Assembly (NCBI GenBank): GCA_964057225.1
Contig: CAXKVF010000079.1
Span: forward strand, 496,001-560,000
DNA length: 64,000 nt
Direction: 5' to 3'
Source of the DNA: Auanema rhodensis
Taxonomy: Eukaryota > Nematoda > Chromadorea > Rhabditida > Rhabditidae
Positions 25,101-38,496 of this stretch are shown in pieces. A program made the position numbers and the translations under genes. Under the pieces are notes generated by a model. The model saw only the letters and a program-made list of their open reading frames with translations. It had not been told where the DNA came from and searched no databases. Within the stretch, counting starts at the first letter, position 1; the number at the start of each line of letters is the position of its first letter.

Positions 25101-25400
25101 TAACCATGACTTTGAAATTTACGTGAACTTTAATTTATGCTAATTAAATGTACACGTGATGTGCACTTGGTATGTAACTCGCTTCACGTGAAAGATAAAG
25201 AGATGCGGTTTTCAAAATTAGATTTCCCATGTCCATATTAGTCTAAACACAAATTTTTATTGATATTGGTTCATGGTAACCATGACTTTGAAATTTACGT
25301 GAACTTTAATTTATGCTAATTAAATGTACACGTGATGTGCACTTGGTATGTAACTCGCTTCACGTGAAAGATAAAGAGATGCGGTTTTCGAAATTAGATT
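22180..25400. repeat. Mosaic block with copies of a 7.4-kb module
   Basis: The A-run deletions at 23308 and 23835 are spaced 527 bp, just as at 7424 and 7951. C173T at 24228 and T120 at 24527 also match 8344 and 8643, all at an offset of 15,884 bp. A TA insertion at 24864 then matches the 21344 copy at 3,520 bp, although the intervening GGTTTCC and C67T markers are missing. The block therefore joins pieces of different origin. Confidence 0.7.
24056..24231. repeat. Variant monomer A127G/C173T without T119G
   Basis: A127G opens the same 60-codon frame (24079-24261), with cysteine instead of tryptophan at residue 32 because T119 is unchanged. It sits in the position that corresponds to the C173T-only monomer at 8172-8347, so it looks like the intermediate between that monomer and the triple variants. 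Not a credible gene. Confidence 0.85.
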
Positions 25401-27753
25401 CCCCATGTCCATATTAGTCTAAAAACAAATTTTTATTGATATTGGTTCATGGTAACCATGTCTTTGAAAATTACGTGAACTTTAATTTATGCTAATTAAA
25501 TGTACACGTGATGTGCACTTGGTATGTAACTCGCTTCACGTGAAAGATAAAGAGATGCGGTTTTCAAAATTAGATTCCACATGTCCATATTAGTCTAAAA
25601 ACAAATTTTTATTGATATTGGTGCATGGTAACCATGACTTTGAAATTTACGTGAACTTTAATTTATGCTAATTAAATGTACACGTGATGTGCACTTAGTA
25701 TGTAACTCGCTTCACGTGAAAGATAAAGAGATGTGGTTTTCAAAATTAGATTCCCCATGTCCATATTAGTCTAAAAACAAATTTTTATTGATATTGGTTC
25801 ATGGTAACCATGACTTTGAAATTTACGTGAACTTTAATTTATGCTAATTAAATGTACACGTGATGTGCACTTGGTATGTAACTCGCTTCACGTGAAAGAT
25901 AAAGAGATGCGGTTTTCAAAATTAGATTCCCCATGTCCATATTAGTCTAAAAACAAATTTTTATTGATATTGGTTCATGGTAACCATGACTTTGAAATTT
26001 ACGTGAACTTTAATTTATTCTAATTAAATGTACACGTGATGTGCACTTGGTATGTAACTCGCTTCACGTGAAAGATAAAGAGATGAGGTTTTCAAAATTA
26101 GATTCCCCATGTCCATATTAGTCTAAAAACAAATTTTTATTGATATTGGTTCATGGTAACCATGACTTTGAAATTTACGTGAACTTTAATTTATGCTAAT
26201 TAAATGTACACGTGATGTGCACTTGGTATGTAACTTGCTTCACGTGAAAGATAAAGAGATGCGGTTTTCAAAATTAGATTCCCCATGTCCATATTAGTCT
26301 AAAAACAAATTTTTATTGATATTGGTGCATGGTAACCATGACTTTGAAATTTACGTGAACTTTAATTTATGCTAATTAAATGTACACGTGATGTGCACTT
26401 GGTATGTAACTCGCTTCACGTGAAAGATAAAGAGATGCGGTTTTCAAAATTAGATTCCCCATGTCCATATTAGTCTAAAAACAAATTTTTATTGATATTG
26501 GTTCATGGTAACCATGACTTTGAAATTTACGTGAACTTTAATTTATGCTAATTAAATGTACACGTGATGTGCACTTGGTATGTAACTCGCTTCACGTGAA
26601 AGATAAAGAGATGCGGTTTTCAAAATTAGATTCCCCATGTCCATATTAGTCTAAAAACAAATTTTTATTGATATTGGTTCATGGTAACCATGTCTTTGAA
26701 AATTACGTGAACTTTAATTTATGCTAATTAAATGTACACGTGATGTGCACTTGGTATGTAACTCGCTTCACGTGAAAGATAAAGAGATGCGGTTTTCAAA
26801 ATTAGATTCCACATGTCCATATTAGTCTAAAAACAAATTTTTATTGATATTGGTGCATGGTAACCATGACTTTGAAATTTACGTGAACTTTAATTTATGC
26901 TAATTAAATGTACACGTGATGTGCACTTAGTATGTAACTCGCTTCACGTGAAAGATAAAGAGATGTGGTTTTCAAAATTAGATTCCCCATGTCCATATTA
27001 GTCTAAAAACAAATTTTTATTGATATTGGTTCATGGTAACCATGACTTTGAAATTTACGTGAACTTTAATTTATGCTAATTAAATGTACACGTGATGTGC
27101 ACTTGGTATGTAACTCGCTTCACGTGAAAGATAAAGAGATGCGGTTTTCAAAATTAGATTTCCCATGTCCATATTAGTCTAAAAACAAATTTTTATTGAT
27201 ATTGGTTCATGGTAACCATGACTTTGAAATTTACGTGAACTTTAATTTATTCTAATTAAATGTACACGTGATGTGCACTTGGTATGTAACTCGCTTCACG
27301 TGAAAGATAAAGAGATGAGGTTTTCAAAATTAGATTCCCCATGTCCATATTAGTCTAAAAACAAATTTTTATTGATATTGGTTCATGGTAACCATGACTT
27401 TGAAATTTACGTGAACTTTAATTTATGCTAATTAAATGTACACGTGATGTGCACTTGGTATGTAACTCGCTTCACGTGAAAGATAAAGAGATGCGGTTTT
27501 CAAAATTAGATTCCCCATGTCCATATTAGTCTAAAAACAAATTTTTATTGATATTGGTTCATGGTAACCATGACTTTGAAATTTACGTGAACTTTAACTT
27601 ATGCTAATTAAATGTACACGTGATGTGCACTTGGTATGTAACTCGCTTCACGTGAAAGATAAAGAGATGCGGTTTTCAAAATTAGATTCCCCATGTCCAT
27701 ATTAGTCTAAAAACAAATTTTTATTGATATTGGTTCATGGTAACCATGACTTT
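25400..27753. repeat. 7-monomer (1,232-bp) duplication
   Basis: CATGTCTTTGAAAATT (25458 and 26690), GATTCCACATG (near 25577 and 26809), CACTTAGTATG (near 25696 and 26928), GATGTGG (near 25733 and 26965), TTATTCTAATT (near 26018 and 27250) and GATGAGG (near 26085 and 27317) all repeat at 1,232 bp, seven monomers. The second copy has a private GATTTCCC near 27160. The match fades after about 27.4 kb. Confidence 0.85.
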
Positions 27754-28633
27754 GAAATTTACGTGAACTTTAATTTATGCTAATTAAATGTACACGTGAT
27801 GTGCACTTGGTATGTAACTTGCTTCACGTGAAAGATAAAGAGATGCGGTTTTCAAAATTAGATTCCCCATGTCCATATTAGTCTAAAAACAAATTTTTAT
27901 TGATATTGGTGCATGGTAACCATGACTTTGAAATTTACGTGAACTTTAATTTATGCTAATTAAATGTACACGTGATGGGCACTTGGTATGTAACTCGCTT
28001 CACGTGAAAGATAAAGAGATGCGGTTTTCAAAATTAGATTCCCCATGTCCATATTAGTCTAAAAACAAATTTTTATTGATATTGGTTCATGGTAACCATG
28101 ACTTTGAAATTTACGTGAACTTTAATTTATGCTAATTAAATGTACACGTGATGTGCACTTGGTATGTAACTCGCTTCACGTGAAAGATAAAGAGATGCGG
28201 TTTTCAAAATTAGATTCCCCATGTCCATATTAGTCTAAAAACAAATTTTTATTGATATTGGTTCATGGTAACCATGACTTTGAAATTTACGTGAACTTTA
28301 ACTTATGCTAATTGAATGTACACGTGATGTGCACTTGGTATGTAACTCGCTTCACGTGAAAGATAAAGAGATGCGGTTTTCAAAATTAGATTCCCCATGT
28401 CCATATTAGTCTAAAAACAAATTTTTATTGATATTGGTGCATGGTAACCATGACTTTGAAATTTACGTGAACTTTAATTTATGCTAATTAAATGTACACG
28501 TTATGTGCACTTGGTATGTAACTCGCTTCACTTGAAAGATAAAGAGATGCGGTTTTCAAAATTAGATTCCCCATGTTCATATTAGTCTAAAAACAAATTT
28601 TTATTGATATTGGTTCATGGTAACCATGACTTT
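27754..28633. repeat. 5-monomer (880-bp) repeat, copy 1
   Basis: Five monomers marked by C67T (27820), GATGGGC (27974), T21C with TAATTGAATG (near 28310), CACGTTATG (near 28499), CTTCACTTGAAAG (near 28530) and a T120 monomer (near 28576). Every marker is repeated 880 bp later. CTTGAAAG breaks the 70-79 palindrome. Confidence 0.88.
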
Positions 28634-29513
28634 GAAATTTACGTGAACTTTAATTTATGCTAATTAAATGTACACGTGATGTGCACTTGGTATGTAACTT
28701 GCTTCACGTGAAAGATAAAGAGATGCGGTTTTCAAAATTAGATTCCCCATGTCCATATTAGTCTAAAAACAAATTTTTATTGATATTGGTGCATGGTAAC
28801 CATGACTTTGAAATTTACGTGAACTTTAATTTATGCTAATTAAATGTACACGTGATGGGCACTTGGTATGTAACTCGCTTCACGTGAAAGATAAAGAGAT
28901 GCGGTTTTCAAAATTAGATTCCCCATGTCCATATTAGTCTAAAAACAAATTTTTATTGATATTGGTTCATGGTAACCATGACTTTGAAATTTACGTGAAC
29001 TTTAATTTATGCTAATTAAATGTACACGTGATGTGCACTTGGTATGTAACTCGCTTCACGTGAAAGATAAAGAGATGCGGTTTTCAAAATTAGATTCCCC
29101 ATGTCCATATTAGTCTAAAAACAAATTTTTATTGATATTGGTTCATGGTAACCATGACTTTGAAATTTACGTGAACTTTAACTTATGCTAATTGAATGTA
29201 CACGTGATGTGCACTTGGTATGTAACTCGCTTCACGTGAAAGATAAAGAGATGCGGTTTTCAAAATTAGATTCCCCATGTCCATATTAGTCTAAAAACAA
29301 ATTTTTATTGATATTGGTGCATGGTAACCATGACTTTGAAATTTACGTGAACTTTAATTTATGCTAATTAAATGTACACGTTATGTGCACTTGGTATGTA
29401 ACTCGCTTCACTTGAAAGATAAAGAGATGCGGTTTTCAAAATTAGATTCCCCATGTTCATATTAGTCTAAAAACAAATTTTTATTGATATTGGTTCATGG
29501 TAACCATGACTTT
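28634..29513. repeat. 5-monomer (880-bp) repeat, copy 2
   Basis: Same marker set at 28700, 28854, about 29190, 29379, 29410 and 29456. I saw no difference from copy 1, suggesting a recent duplication. Confidence 0.88.
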
Positions 29514-32200
29514 GAAATTTACGTGAACTTTAATTTATGCTAATTAAATGTACACGTGATGTGCACTTGGTATGTAACTCGCTTCACGTGAAAGATAAAG
29601 AGATGCGGTTTTCAAAATTAGATTCTCCATGTCCATATTAGTCTAAAAACAAATTTTTATTGATATTGGTTCATGGTAACCATGACTTTGAAATTTACGT
29701 GAACTTTAATTTATGCTAATTAAATGTACACGTGATGTGCACTTGGTATGTAACTCGCTTCACGTGAAAGATAAAGAGATTCGGTTTTCAAAATTAGATT
29801 CCCCATGTCCATATTAGTGTAAAAACAAATTTTTATTGATATTGGTTCATGGTAACCATGACTTTGAAATTTACGTGAACTTTAATTTATGCTAATTAAA
29901 TGTACACGTGATGTGCACTTGGTATGTAACTCGCTTCACGTGAAAGATAAAGAGATGCGGTTTTCAAAATTAGATTCCCCATGTCCATATTAGTCTAAAA
30001 ACAAATTTTTATTGATATTGGTTCATGGTAACCATGACTTTGAAATTTACGTGAACTTTAATTTATGCTAATTAAATGTACACGTTATGTGCACTTGGTA
30101 TGTAACTCGCTTCACGTGAAAGATAAAGAGATGCGGTTTTCAAAATTAGATTCCTCATGTCCATATTAGTCTAAAAACAAATTTTTATTGATATTGGTTC
30201 ATGGTAACCATGACTTTGAAATTTACGTGAACTTTAATTTATGCTAATTAAATATACACGTGATGTGCACTTGGTATGTAACTCGCTTCACGTGAAAGAT
30301 AAAGAGATGCGGTTTTCAAAATTAGATTCCCCATGTCCATATTAGTCTAAAAACAAATTTTTATTGATATTGGTGCATGGTAACCATGACTTTGAAATTT
30401 ACGTGAACTTTAATTTATGCTAATTAAATGTACACGTGATGTGCACTTGGTATGTAACTCGCTTCACGTGAAAGATAAAGAGATGCGGTTTTCAAAATTA
30501 GATTCCCCATGTCCATATTAGTCTAAAAACAAATTTTTATTGATATTGGTTCATGGTAACCATGACTTTGAAATTTACGTGAACTTTAATTTATGCTAAT
30601 TAAATGTACACGTGATGTGCACTTGGTATGTAACTCGCTTCACGTGAAAGATAAAGAGATGCGGTTTTCAAAATTAGATTCCCCATGTCCATATTAGTCT
30701 AAAAACAAATTTTTATTGATATTGGTGCATGGTAACCATGACTTTGAAATTTACGTGAACTTTAATTTATGCTAATTAAATGTACACGTGATGTGCACTT
30801 GGTATGTAACTCGCTTCACGTGAAAGATAAAGAGATGCGGTTTTCAAAATTAGATTCCCCATGTCCATATTAGTCTAAAAACAAATTTTTATTGATATTG
30901 GTGCATGGTAACCATGACTTTGAAATTTACGTGAACTTTAATTTATGCTAATTAAATGTACACGTGATGTGCACTTGGTATGTAACTCGCTTCACGTGAA
31001 AGATAAAGAGATGCGGTTTTCCAAATTAGATTCCCCATGTCCATATTAGTCTAAAAACAAATTTTTATTGATATTGGTGCATGGTAACCATGACTTTGAA
31101 ATTTACGTGAACTTTAATTTATGCTAATTAAATGTACACGTGATGTGCACTTGGTATGTAACTCGCTTCACGTGAAAGATAAAGAGATGCGGTTTTCAAA
31201 ATTAGATTCCCCATGTCCATATTAGTCTAAAAACAAATTTTTATTGATATTGGTTCATGGTAACCATGACTTTGAAATTTGCGTGAACTTTAATTTATGC
31301 TATTTAAATGTACACGTGATGTGCACTTGGTATGTAACTCGCTTCACGTGAAAGATAAAGAGATGCGGTTTTCAAAATTAGATTCCCCATGTCCATATTA
31401 GTCTAAAAACAAATTTTTATTGATATTGGTGCATGGTAACCATGACTTTGAAATTTACGTGAACTTTAATTTATGCTAATTAAATATACACGTGATGTGC
31501 ACTTGGTATGTAACTCGCTTCACGTGAAAGATAAAGAGATGCGGTTTTCAAAATTAGATTCCCCATGTCCATATTAGTCTAAAAACAAATTTTTATTGAT
31601 ATTGGTGCATGGTAACCATGACTTTGAAATTTACGTGAACTTTAATTTATGCTAATTAAATGTACACGTGATGTGCACTTGGTATGTAACTCGCTTCACG
31701 TGAAAGATAAAGAGATGCGGTTTTCAAAATTAGATTCCCCATGTCCATATTAGTCTAAAAACAAATTTTTATTGATATTGGTTCATGGTAACCATGACTT
31801 TGAAATTTACGTGAACTTTAATTTATGCTAATTAAATGTACACGTGATGTGCACTTGGTATGTAACTCGCTTCACGTGAAAGATAAAGAGATGCGGTTTT
31901 CAAAATTAGATTCCCCATGTCCATATTAGTCTAAAAACAAATTTTTATTGATATTGGTTCATGGTAACCATGACTTTGAAATTTACGTGAACTTTAATTT
32001 ATGCTAATTAAATGTACACGTGATGTGCACTTGGTATGTAACTCGCTTCACGTGAAAGATAAAGAGATGCGGTTTTCAAAATTAGATTCCCCATGTCCAT
32101 ATTAGTCTAAAAACAAATTTTTATTGATATTGGTTCATGGTAACCATGACTTTGAAATTTACGTGAACTTTAACTTATGCTAATTAAATGTACACGTGAT
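29514..32200. repeat. Ordinary monomers with a 6-monomer offset to the next block
   Basis: Monomers here carry scattered private changes such as GAGATTCGG near 29780, TATTAGTGTAA near 29818 and TTTTCCAAATTAG near 31021. The pair A8G (31281) and G37A (31485) recurs 1,056 bp, six monomers, further on at 32337 and 32541. No length changes were found. Confidence 0.7.
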
Positions 32201-35200
32201 GTGCACTTGGTATGTAACTCGCTTCACGTGAAAGATAAAGAGATGCGGTTTTCAAAATTAGATTCCCCATGTTCATATTAGTCTAAAAACAAATTTTTAT
32301 TGATATTGGTTCATGGTAACCATGACTTTGAAATTTGCGTGAACTTTAATTTATGCTATTTAAATGTACACGTGATGTGCACTTGGTATGTAACTCGCTT
32401 CACGTGAAAGATAAAGAGATGCGGTTTTCAAAATTAGATTCCCCATGTTCATATTAGTCTAAAAACAAATTTTTATTGATATTGGTTCATGGTAACCATG
32501 ACTTTGAAATTTACGTGAACTTTAATTTATGCTAATTAAATATACACGTGATGTGCACTTGGTATGTAACTCGCTTCACGTGAAAGATAAAGAGATGCGG
32601 TTTTCAAAATTAGATTCCCCATGTCCATATTAGTCTAAAAACAAATTTTTATTGATATTGGTGCATGGTAACCATGACTTTGAAATTTACGTGAACTTTA
32701 ATTTATGCTAATTAAATGTACACGTGATGTGCACTTGGTATGTAACTCGCTTCACGTGAAAGATAAAGAGATGCGGTTTTCAAAATTAGATTCCCCATGT
32801 CCATATTAGTCTAAAAACAAATTTTTATTGATATTGGTTCATGGTAACCATGACTTTGAAATTTACGTGAACTTTAATTTATGCTAATTAAATGTACACG
32901 TGATGTGCACTTGGTATGTAACTCGCTTCACGTGAAAGATAAAGAGATGCGGTTTTCAAAATTAGATTCCCCATGTCCATATTAGTCTAAAAACAAATTT
33001 TTATTGATATTGGTTCATGGTAACCATGACTTTGAAATTTACGTGAACTTTAACTTATGCTAATTAAATGTACACGTGATGTGCACTTGGTATGTAACTC
33101 GCTTCACGTGAAAGATAAAGAGATGCGGTTTTCAAAATTAGATTCCCCATGTCCATATTAGTCTAAAAACAAATTTTCATTGATATTGGTGCATGGTAAC
33201 CATGACTTTGAAATTTACGTGAACTTTAATTTATGCTAATTAAATGTACACGTGATGTGCACTTGGTATGTAACTCGCTTCACGTGAAAGATAAAGAGAT
33301 GCGGTTTTCAAAATTAGATTCCCCATGTCCATATTAGTCTAAAAATAAATTTTTATTGATATTGGTGCATGGTAACCATGACTTTGAAATTTACGTGAAC
33401 TTTAATTTATGCTAATTAAATGTACACGTGATGTGCACTTGGTATGTAACTCGCTTCACGTGAAAGATAAAGAGATGCGGTTTTCAAAATTAGATTCCCC
33501 ATGTCCATATTAGTCTAAAAACAAATTTTTATTGATATTGGTGCATGGTAACCATGACTTTGAAATTTACGTGAACTTTAATTTATGCTAATTAAATGTA
33601 CACGTGATGTGCACTTGGTATGTAACTCGCTTCACGTGAAAGATAAAGAGATGCGGTTTTCAAAATTAGATTCCCCATGTCCATATTAGTCTAAAAACAA
33701 ATTTTTATTGATATTGGTGCATGGTAATCATGACTTTGAAATTTACGTGAACTTTAATTTATGCTAATTAAATGTACACGTGATGTGCACTTGGTATGTA
33801 ACTCGCTTCACGTGAAAGATAAAGAGATGCGGTTTTCAAAATTAGATTCCCCATGTCCATATTAGTCTAAAAACAAATTTTTATTGATATTGGTGCATGG
33901 TAACCATGACTTTGAAATTTACGTGAACTTTAATTTATGCTAATTAAATGTACACGTGATGTGCACTTGGTATGTAACTCGCTTCACGTGAAAGATAAAG
34001 AGATGCGGTTTTCAAAATTAGATTCCCCATGTCCATATTAGTCTAAAAACAAATTTTTATTGATATTGGTTCATGGTAACCATGACTTTGAAATTTACGT
34101 GAACTTTAATTTATGCTAATTAAATGTACACGTGATGTGCACATGGTATGTAACTCGCTTCACGTGAAAGATAAAGAGATGCGGTTTTCAAAATTAGATT
34201 CCCCATGTCCATATTAGTCTAAAAACAAATTTTTATTGATATTGGTGCATGGTAACCATGACTTTGAAATTTACGTGAACTTTAATTTATGCTAATTAAA
34301 TGTACACGTGATGTGCACTTGGTATGTAACTCGCTTCACGTGAAAGATAAAGAGATGCGGTTTTCAAAATTAGATTCCCCATGTCCATATTAGTCTAAAA
34401 CAAATTTTTATTGATATTGGTGCATGGTAACCATGACTTTGAAATTTACGTGAACTTTAATTTATGCTAATTAAATGTACACGTGATGTGCACTTGGTAT
34501 GTAACTCGCTTCACGTGAAAGATAAAGAGATGCGGTTTTCAAAATTAGATTCCCCATGTCCATATTAGTCTAAAAACAAATTTTTATTGATATTGGTTCA
34601 TGGTAACCATGACTTTGAAATTTACGTGAACTTTAATTTATGCTAATTAAATGTACACGTGATGTGCACTTGGTATGTAACTCGCTTCACGTGAAAGATA
34701 AAGAGATGCGGTTTTCAAAATTAGATTCCCCATGTCCATATTAGTCTAAAAACAAATTTTTATTGATATTGGTTCATGGTAACCATGATTTTGAAATTTA
34801 CGTGAACTTTAATTTATGCTAATTAAATGTACACGTGATGTGCACTTGGTATGTAACTCGCTTCACGTGAAAGATAAAGAAATGCGGTTTTCAAAATTAG
34901 ATTCCCCATGTCCATATTAGTCTAAAAACAAATTTTTATTGATATTGGTGCATGGTAACCATGACTTTGAAATTTACGTGAACTTTAATTTATGCTAATT
35001 AAATGTACACGTGATGTGCACTTGGTATGTAACTCGCTTCACGTGAAAGATAAAGAGATGCGGTTTTCAAAATTAGATTCCCCATGTTCATATTAGTCTA
35101 AAAACAAATTTTTATTGATATTGGTTCATGGTAACCATGACTTTGAAATTTACGTGAACTTTAATTTATGCTAATTAAATGTACACGTGATGTGCACTTG

Positions 35201-35672
35201 GTATGTAACTCGCTTCACGTGAAAGATAAAGAGATGCGGTTTTCAAAATTAGATTCCCCATGTCCATATTAGTCTAAAAACAAATTTTTATTGATATTGG
35301 TGCATGGTAACCATGACTTTGAAATTTACGTGAACTTTAATTTATGCTAATTAAATGTACACGTGATGTGCACTTGGTATGTAACTCGCTTCACGTGAAA
35401 GATAAAGAGATGCGGTTTTCAAAATTAGATTCCCCATGTTCATATTAGTCTAAAAACAAATTTTTATTGATATTGGTTCATGGTAACCATGACTTTGAAA
35501 TTTACGTGAACTTTAATTTATGCTATTTAAATGTACACGTGATGTGCACTTGGTATGTAACTCGCTTCACGTGAAAGATGAAGAGATGCGGTTTTCAAAA
35601 TTAGATTCCCCATGTCCATATTAGTCTAAAAACAAATTTTTATTGATATTAATTCATGATAACCATGATTTT
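32200..35672. repeat. Second copy of the 5-9 kb segment
   Basis: A8G 32337, G37A 32541, T21C 33054, TTTTCATTG 33178, AAAAATAAAT 33346 and GGTAATCATG 33728 match the left segment at 27,324 bp. A-run deletion 34396 and C173T 34789 match at 26,445 bp, leading to the truncated-type junction at 35673, which matches 9228. The change of offset by 879 bp equals loss of five monomers less one base between 33.8 and 34.4 kb relative to the left copy. It leads directly into the hybrid block. Confidence 0.8.
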
Positions 35673-35850
35673 GAAATTTACGTGAACTTTAATTTATGAA
35701 ATATGAAAACAAATTTTTATTGATATTAATTCATGTAACTCGCTTCACGTGAAAGATAAAGAGATGCGGTTTTCAAAATTAGATTCCCCATGTCCATATT
35801 AGTCTAAAAACAAATTTTTATTGATATTGGTGCATGGTAACCATGACTTT
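35673..35850. repeat. Hybrid 178-bp unit 1
   Basis: Structure: monomer 1-26, filler AAATATG, positions 133-162 of the ATTAATTCATG lineage, then a second junction straight to position 62 (TAACTCGC) and on to 176. The first junction is identical to that of the 77-bp units; the second lies at a shared ATG. The unit keeps ACGTGA motifs 1 and 3 and lacks motif 2. The preceding monomer is the A30T/A84G type, as with the 77-bp units. Confidence 0.95.
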
Positions 35851-36378
35851 GAAATTTACGTGAACTTTAATTTATGCTAATTAAATGTACACGTGATGTG
35901 CACTTGGTATGTAACTCGCTTCACGTGAAAGATAAAGAGATGCGGTTTTCAAAGTTAGATTCCCCATGTTCATATTAGTCTAAAAACAAATTTTTATTGA
36001 TATTGGTTCATGGTAACCATGACTTTGAAATTTACGTGTACTTTAATTTATGCTAATTAAATGTACACGTGATGTGCACTTGGTATGTAACTCGCTTCAC
36101 GTGAAAGATAAAGAGATGCGGTTTTCAAAATTAGATTCCCCATGTTCATATTAGTCTAAAAACAAATTTTTATTGATATTGGTTCATGGTAACCATGACT
36201 TTGAAATTTACGTGAACTTTAATTTATTCTATTTAAATGTACACGTGATGTGCACTTGGTATGTAACTCGCTTCACGTGAAAGATGAAGAGATGCGGTTT
36301 TCAAAATTAGATTCCCCATGTCCATATTAGTCTAAAAACAAATTTTTATTGATATTAATTCATGATAACCATGATTTT

Positions 36379-36556
36379 GAAATTTACGTGAACTTTAATT
36401 TATGAAATATGAAAACAAATTTTTATTGATATTAATTCATGTAACTCGCTTCACGTGAAAGATAAAGAGATGCGGTTTTCAAAATTAGATTCCCCATGTC
36501 CATATTAGTCTAAAAACAAATTTTTATTGATATTGGTGCATGGTAACCATGACTTT
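36379..36556. repeat. Hybrid 178-bp unit 2
   Basis: 706 bp after unit 1; preceded by a monomer with TTATTCTATTT (G26T, A30T) and A84G. Confidence 0.95.
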
Positions 36557-37612
36557 GAAATTTACGTGAACTTTAATTTATGCTAATTAAATGTACACGT
36601 GATGTGCACTTGGTATGTAACTCGCTTCACGTGAAAGATAAAGAGATGCGGTTTTCAAAATTAGATTCCCCATGTTCATATTAGTCTAAAAACAAATTTT
36701 TATTGATATTGGTTCATGGTAACCATGACTTTGAAATTTACGTGAACTTTAATTTATGCTAATTAAATGTACACGTGATGTGCACTTGGTATGTAACTCG
36801 CTTCACGTGAAAGATAAAGAGATGCGGTTTTCAAAATTAGATTCCCCATGTTCATATTAGTCTAAAAACAAATTTTTATTGATATTGGTGCATGGTAACC
36901 ATGACTTTGAAATTTACGTGAACTTTAATTTATGCTAATTAAATGTACACGTGATGTGCACTTGGTATGTAACTCGCTTCACGTGAAAGATAAAGAGATG
37001 CGGTTTTCAAAATTAGATTCCCCATGTTCATATTAGTCTAAAAACAAATTTTTATTGATATTGGTTCATGGTAACCATGACTTTGAAATTTACGTGAACT
37101 TTAATTTATGCTAATTAAATGTACACGTGATGTGCACTTGGTATGTAACTCGCTTCACGTGAAAGATAAAGAGATGCGGTTTTCAAAATTAGATTCCCCA
37201 TGTCCATATTAGTCTAAAAACAAATTTTTATTGATATTGGTGCATGGTAACCATGACTTTGAAATTTACGTGAACTTTAATTTATGCTAATTAAATGTAC
37301 ACGTGATGTGCACTTGGTATGTAACTCGCTTCACGTGAAAGATAAAGAGATGCGGTTTTCAAAATTAGATTCCCCATGTTCATATTAGTCTAAAAACAAA
37401 TTTTTATTGATATTGGTTCATGGTAACCATGACTTTGAAATTTACGTGAACTTTAATTTATGCTATTTAAATGTACACGTGATGTGCACTTGGTATGTAA
37501 CTCGCTTCACGTGAAAGATGAAGAGATGCGGTTTTCAAAATTAGATTCCCCATGTCCATATTAGTCTAAAAACAAATTTTTATTGATATTAATTCATGAT
37601 AACCATGATTTT

Positions 37613-37790
37613 GAAATTTACGTGAACTTTAATTTATGAAATATGAAAACAAATTTTTATTGATATTAATTCATGTAACTCGCTTCACGTGAAAGATAAA
37701 GAGATGCGGTTTTCAAAATTAGATTCCCCATGTCCATATTAGTCTAAAAACAAATTTTTATTGATATTGGTGCATGGTAACCATGACTTT
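37613..37790. repeat. Hybrid 178-bp unit 3
   Basis: 1,234 bp after unit 2; preceded by an A30T/A84G monomer; starts composite copy 2. Confidence 0.95.
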
Positions 37791-38318
37791 GAAATTTACG
37801 TGAACTTTAATTTATGCTAATTAAATGTACACGTGATGTGCACTTGGTATGTAACTCGCTTCACGTGAAAGATAAAGAGATGCGGTTTTCAAAGTTAGAT
37901 TCCCCATGTTCATATTAGTCTAAAAACAAATTTTTATTGATATTGGTTCATGGTAACCATGACTTTGAAATTTACGTGTACTTTAATTTATGCTAATTAA
38001 ATGTACACGTGATGTGCACTTGGTATGTAACTCGCTTCACGTGAAAGATAAAGAGATGCGGTTTTCAAAATTAGATTCCCCATGTTCATATTAGTCTAAA
38101 AACAAATTTTTATTGATATTGGTTCATGGTAACCATGACTTTGAAATTTACGTGAACTTTAATTTATTCTATTTAAATGTACACGTGATGTGCACTTGGT
38201 ATGTAACTCGCTTCACGTGAAAGATGAAGAGATGCGGTTTTCAAAATTAGATTCCCCATGTCCATATTAGTCTAAAAACAAATTTTTATTGATATTAATT
38301 CATGATAACCATGATTTT

Positions 38319-38496
38319 GAAATTTACGTGAACTTTAATTTATGAAATATGAAAACAAATTTTTATTGATATTAATTCATGTAACTCGCTTCACGTGAAA
38401 GATAAAGAGATGCGGTTTTCAAAATTAGATTCCCCATGTCCATATTAGTCTAAAAACAAATTTTTATTGATATTGGTGCATGGTAACCATGACTTT
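38319..38496. repeat. Hybrid 178-bp unit 4
   Basis: Counterpart of unit 2 at 1,940 bp, with the same G26T-bearing neighbour. Confidence 0.95.

Larger units (their letters stand above)
35673..37612. repeat. 1,940-bp composite higher-order repeat, copy 1
   Basis: Two hybrids plus nine monomers (706 + 1,234 bp). Markers are CAAAGTTAG (35954), TTTACGTGTAC (near 36040), and TTATTCTATTT (G26T with A30T, near 36228) just before the second hybrid. A T120/G158 combination near 36851-36889 is private to this copy. Confidence 0.85.
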
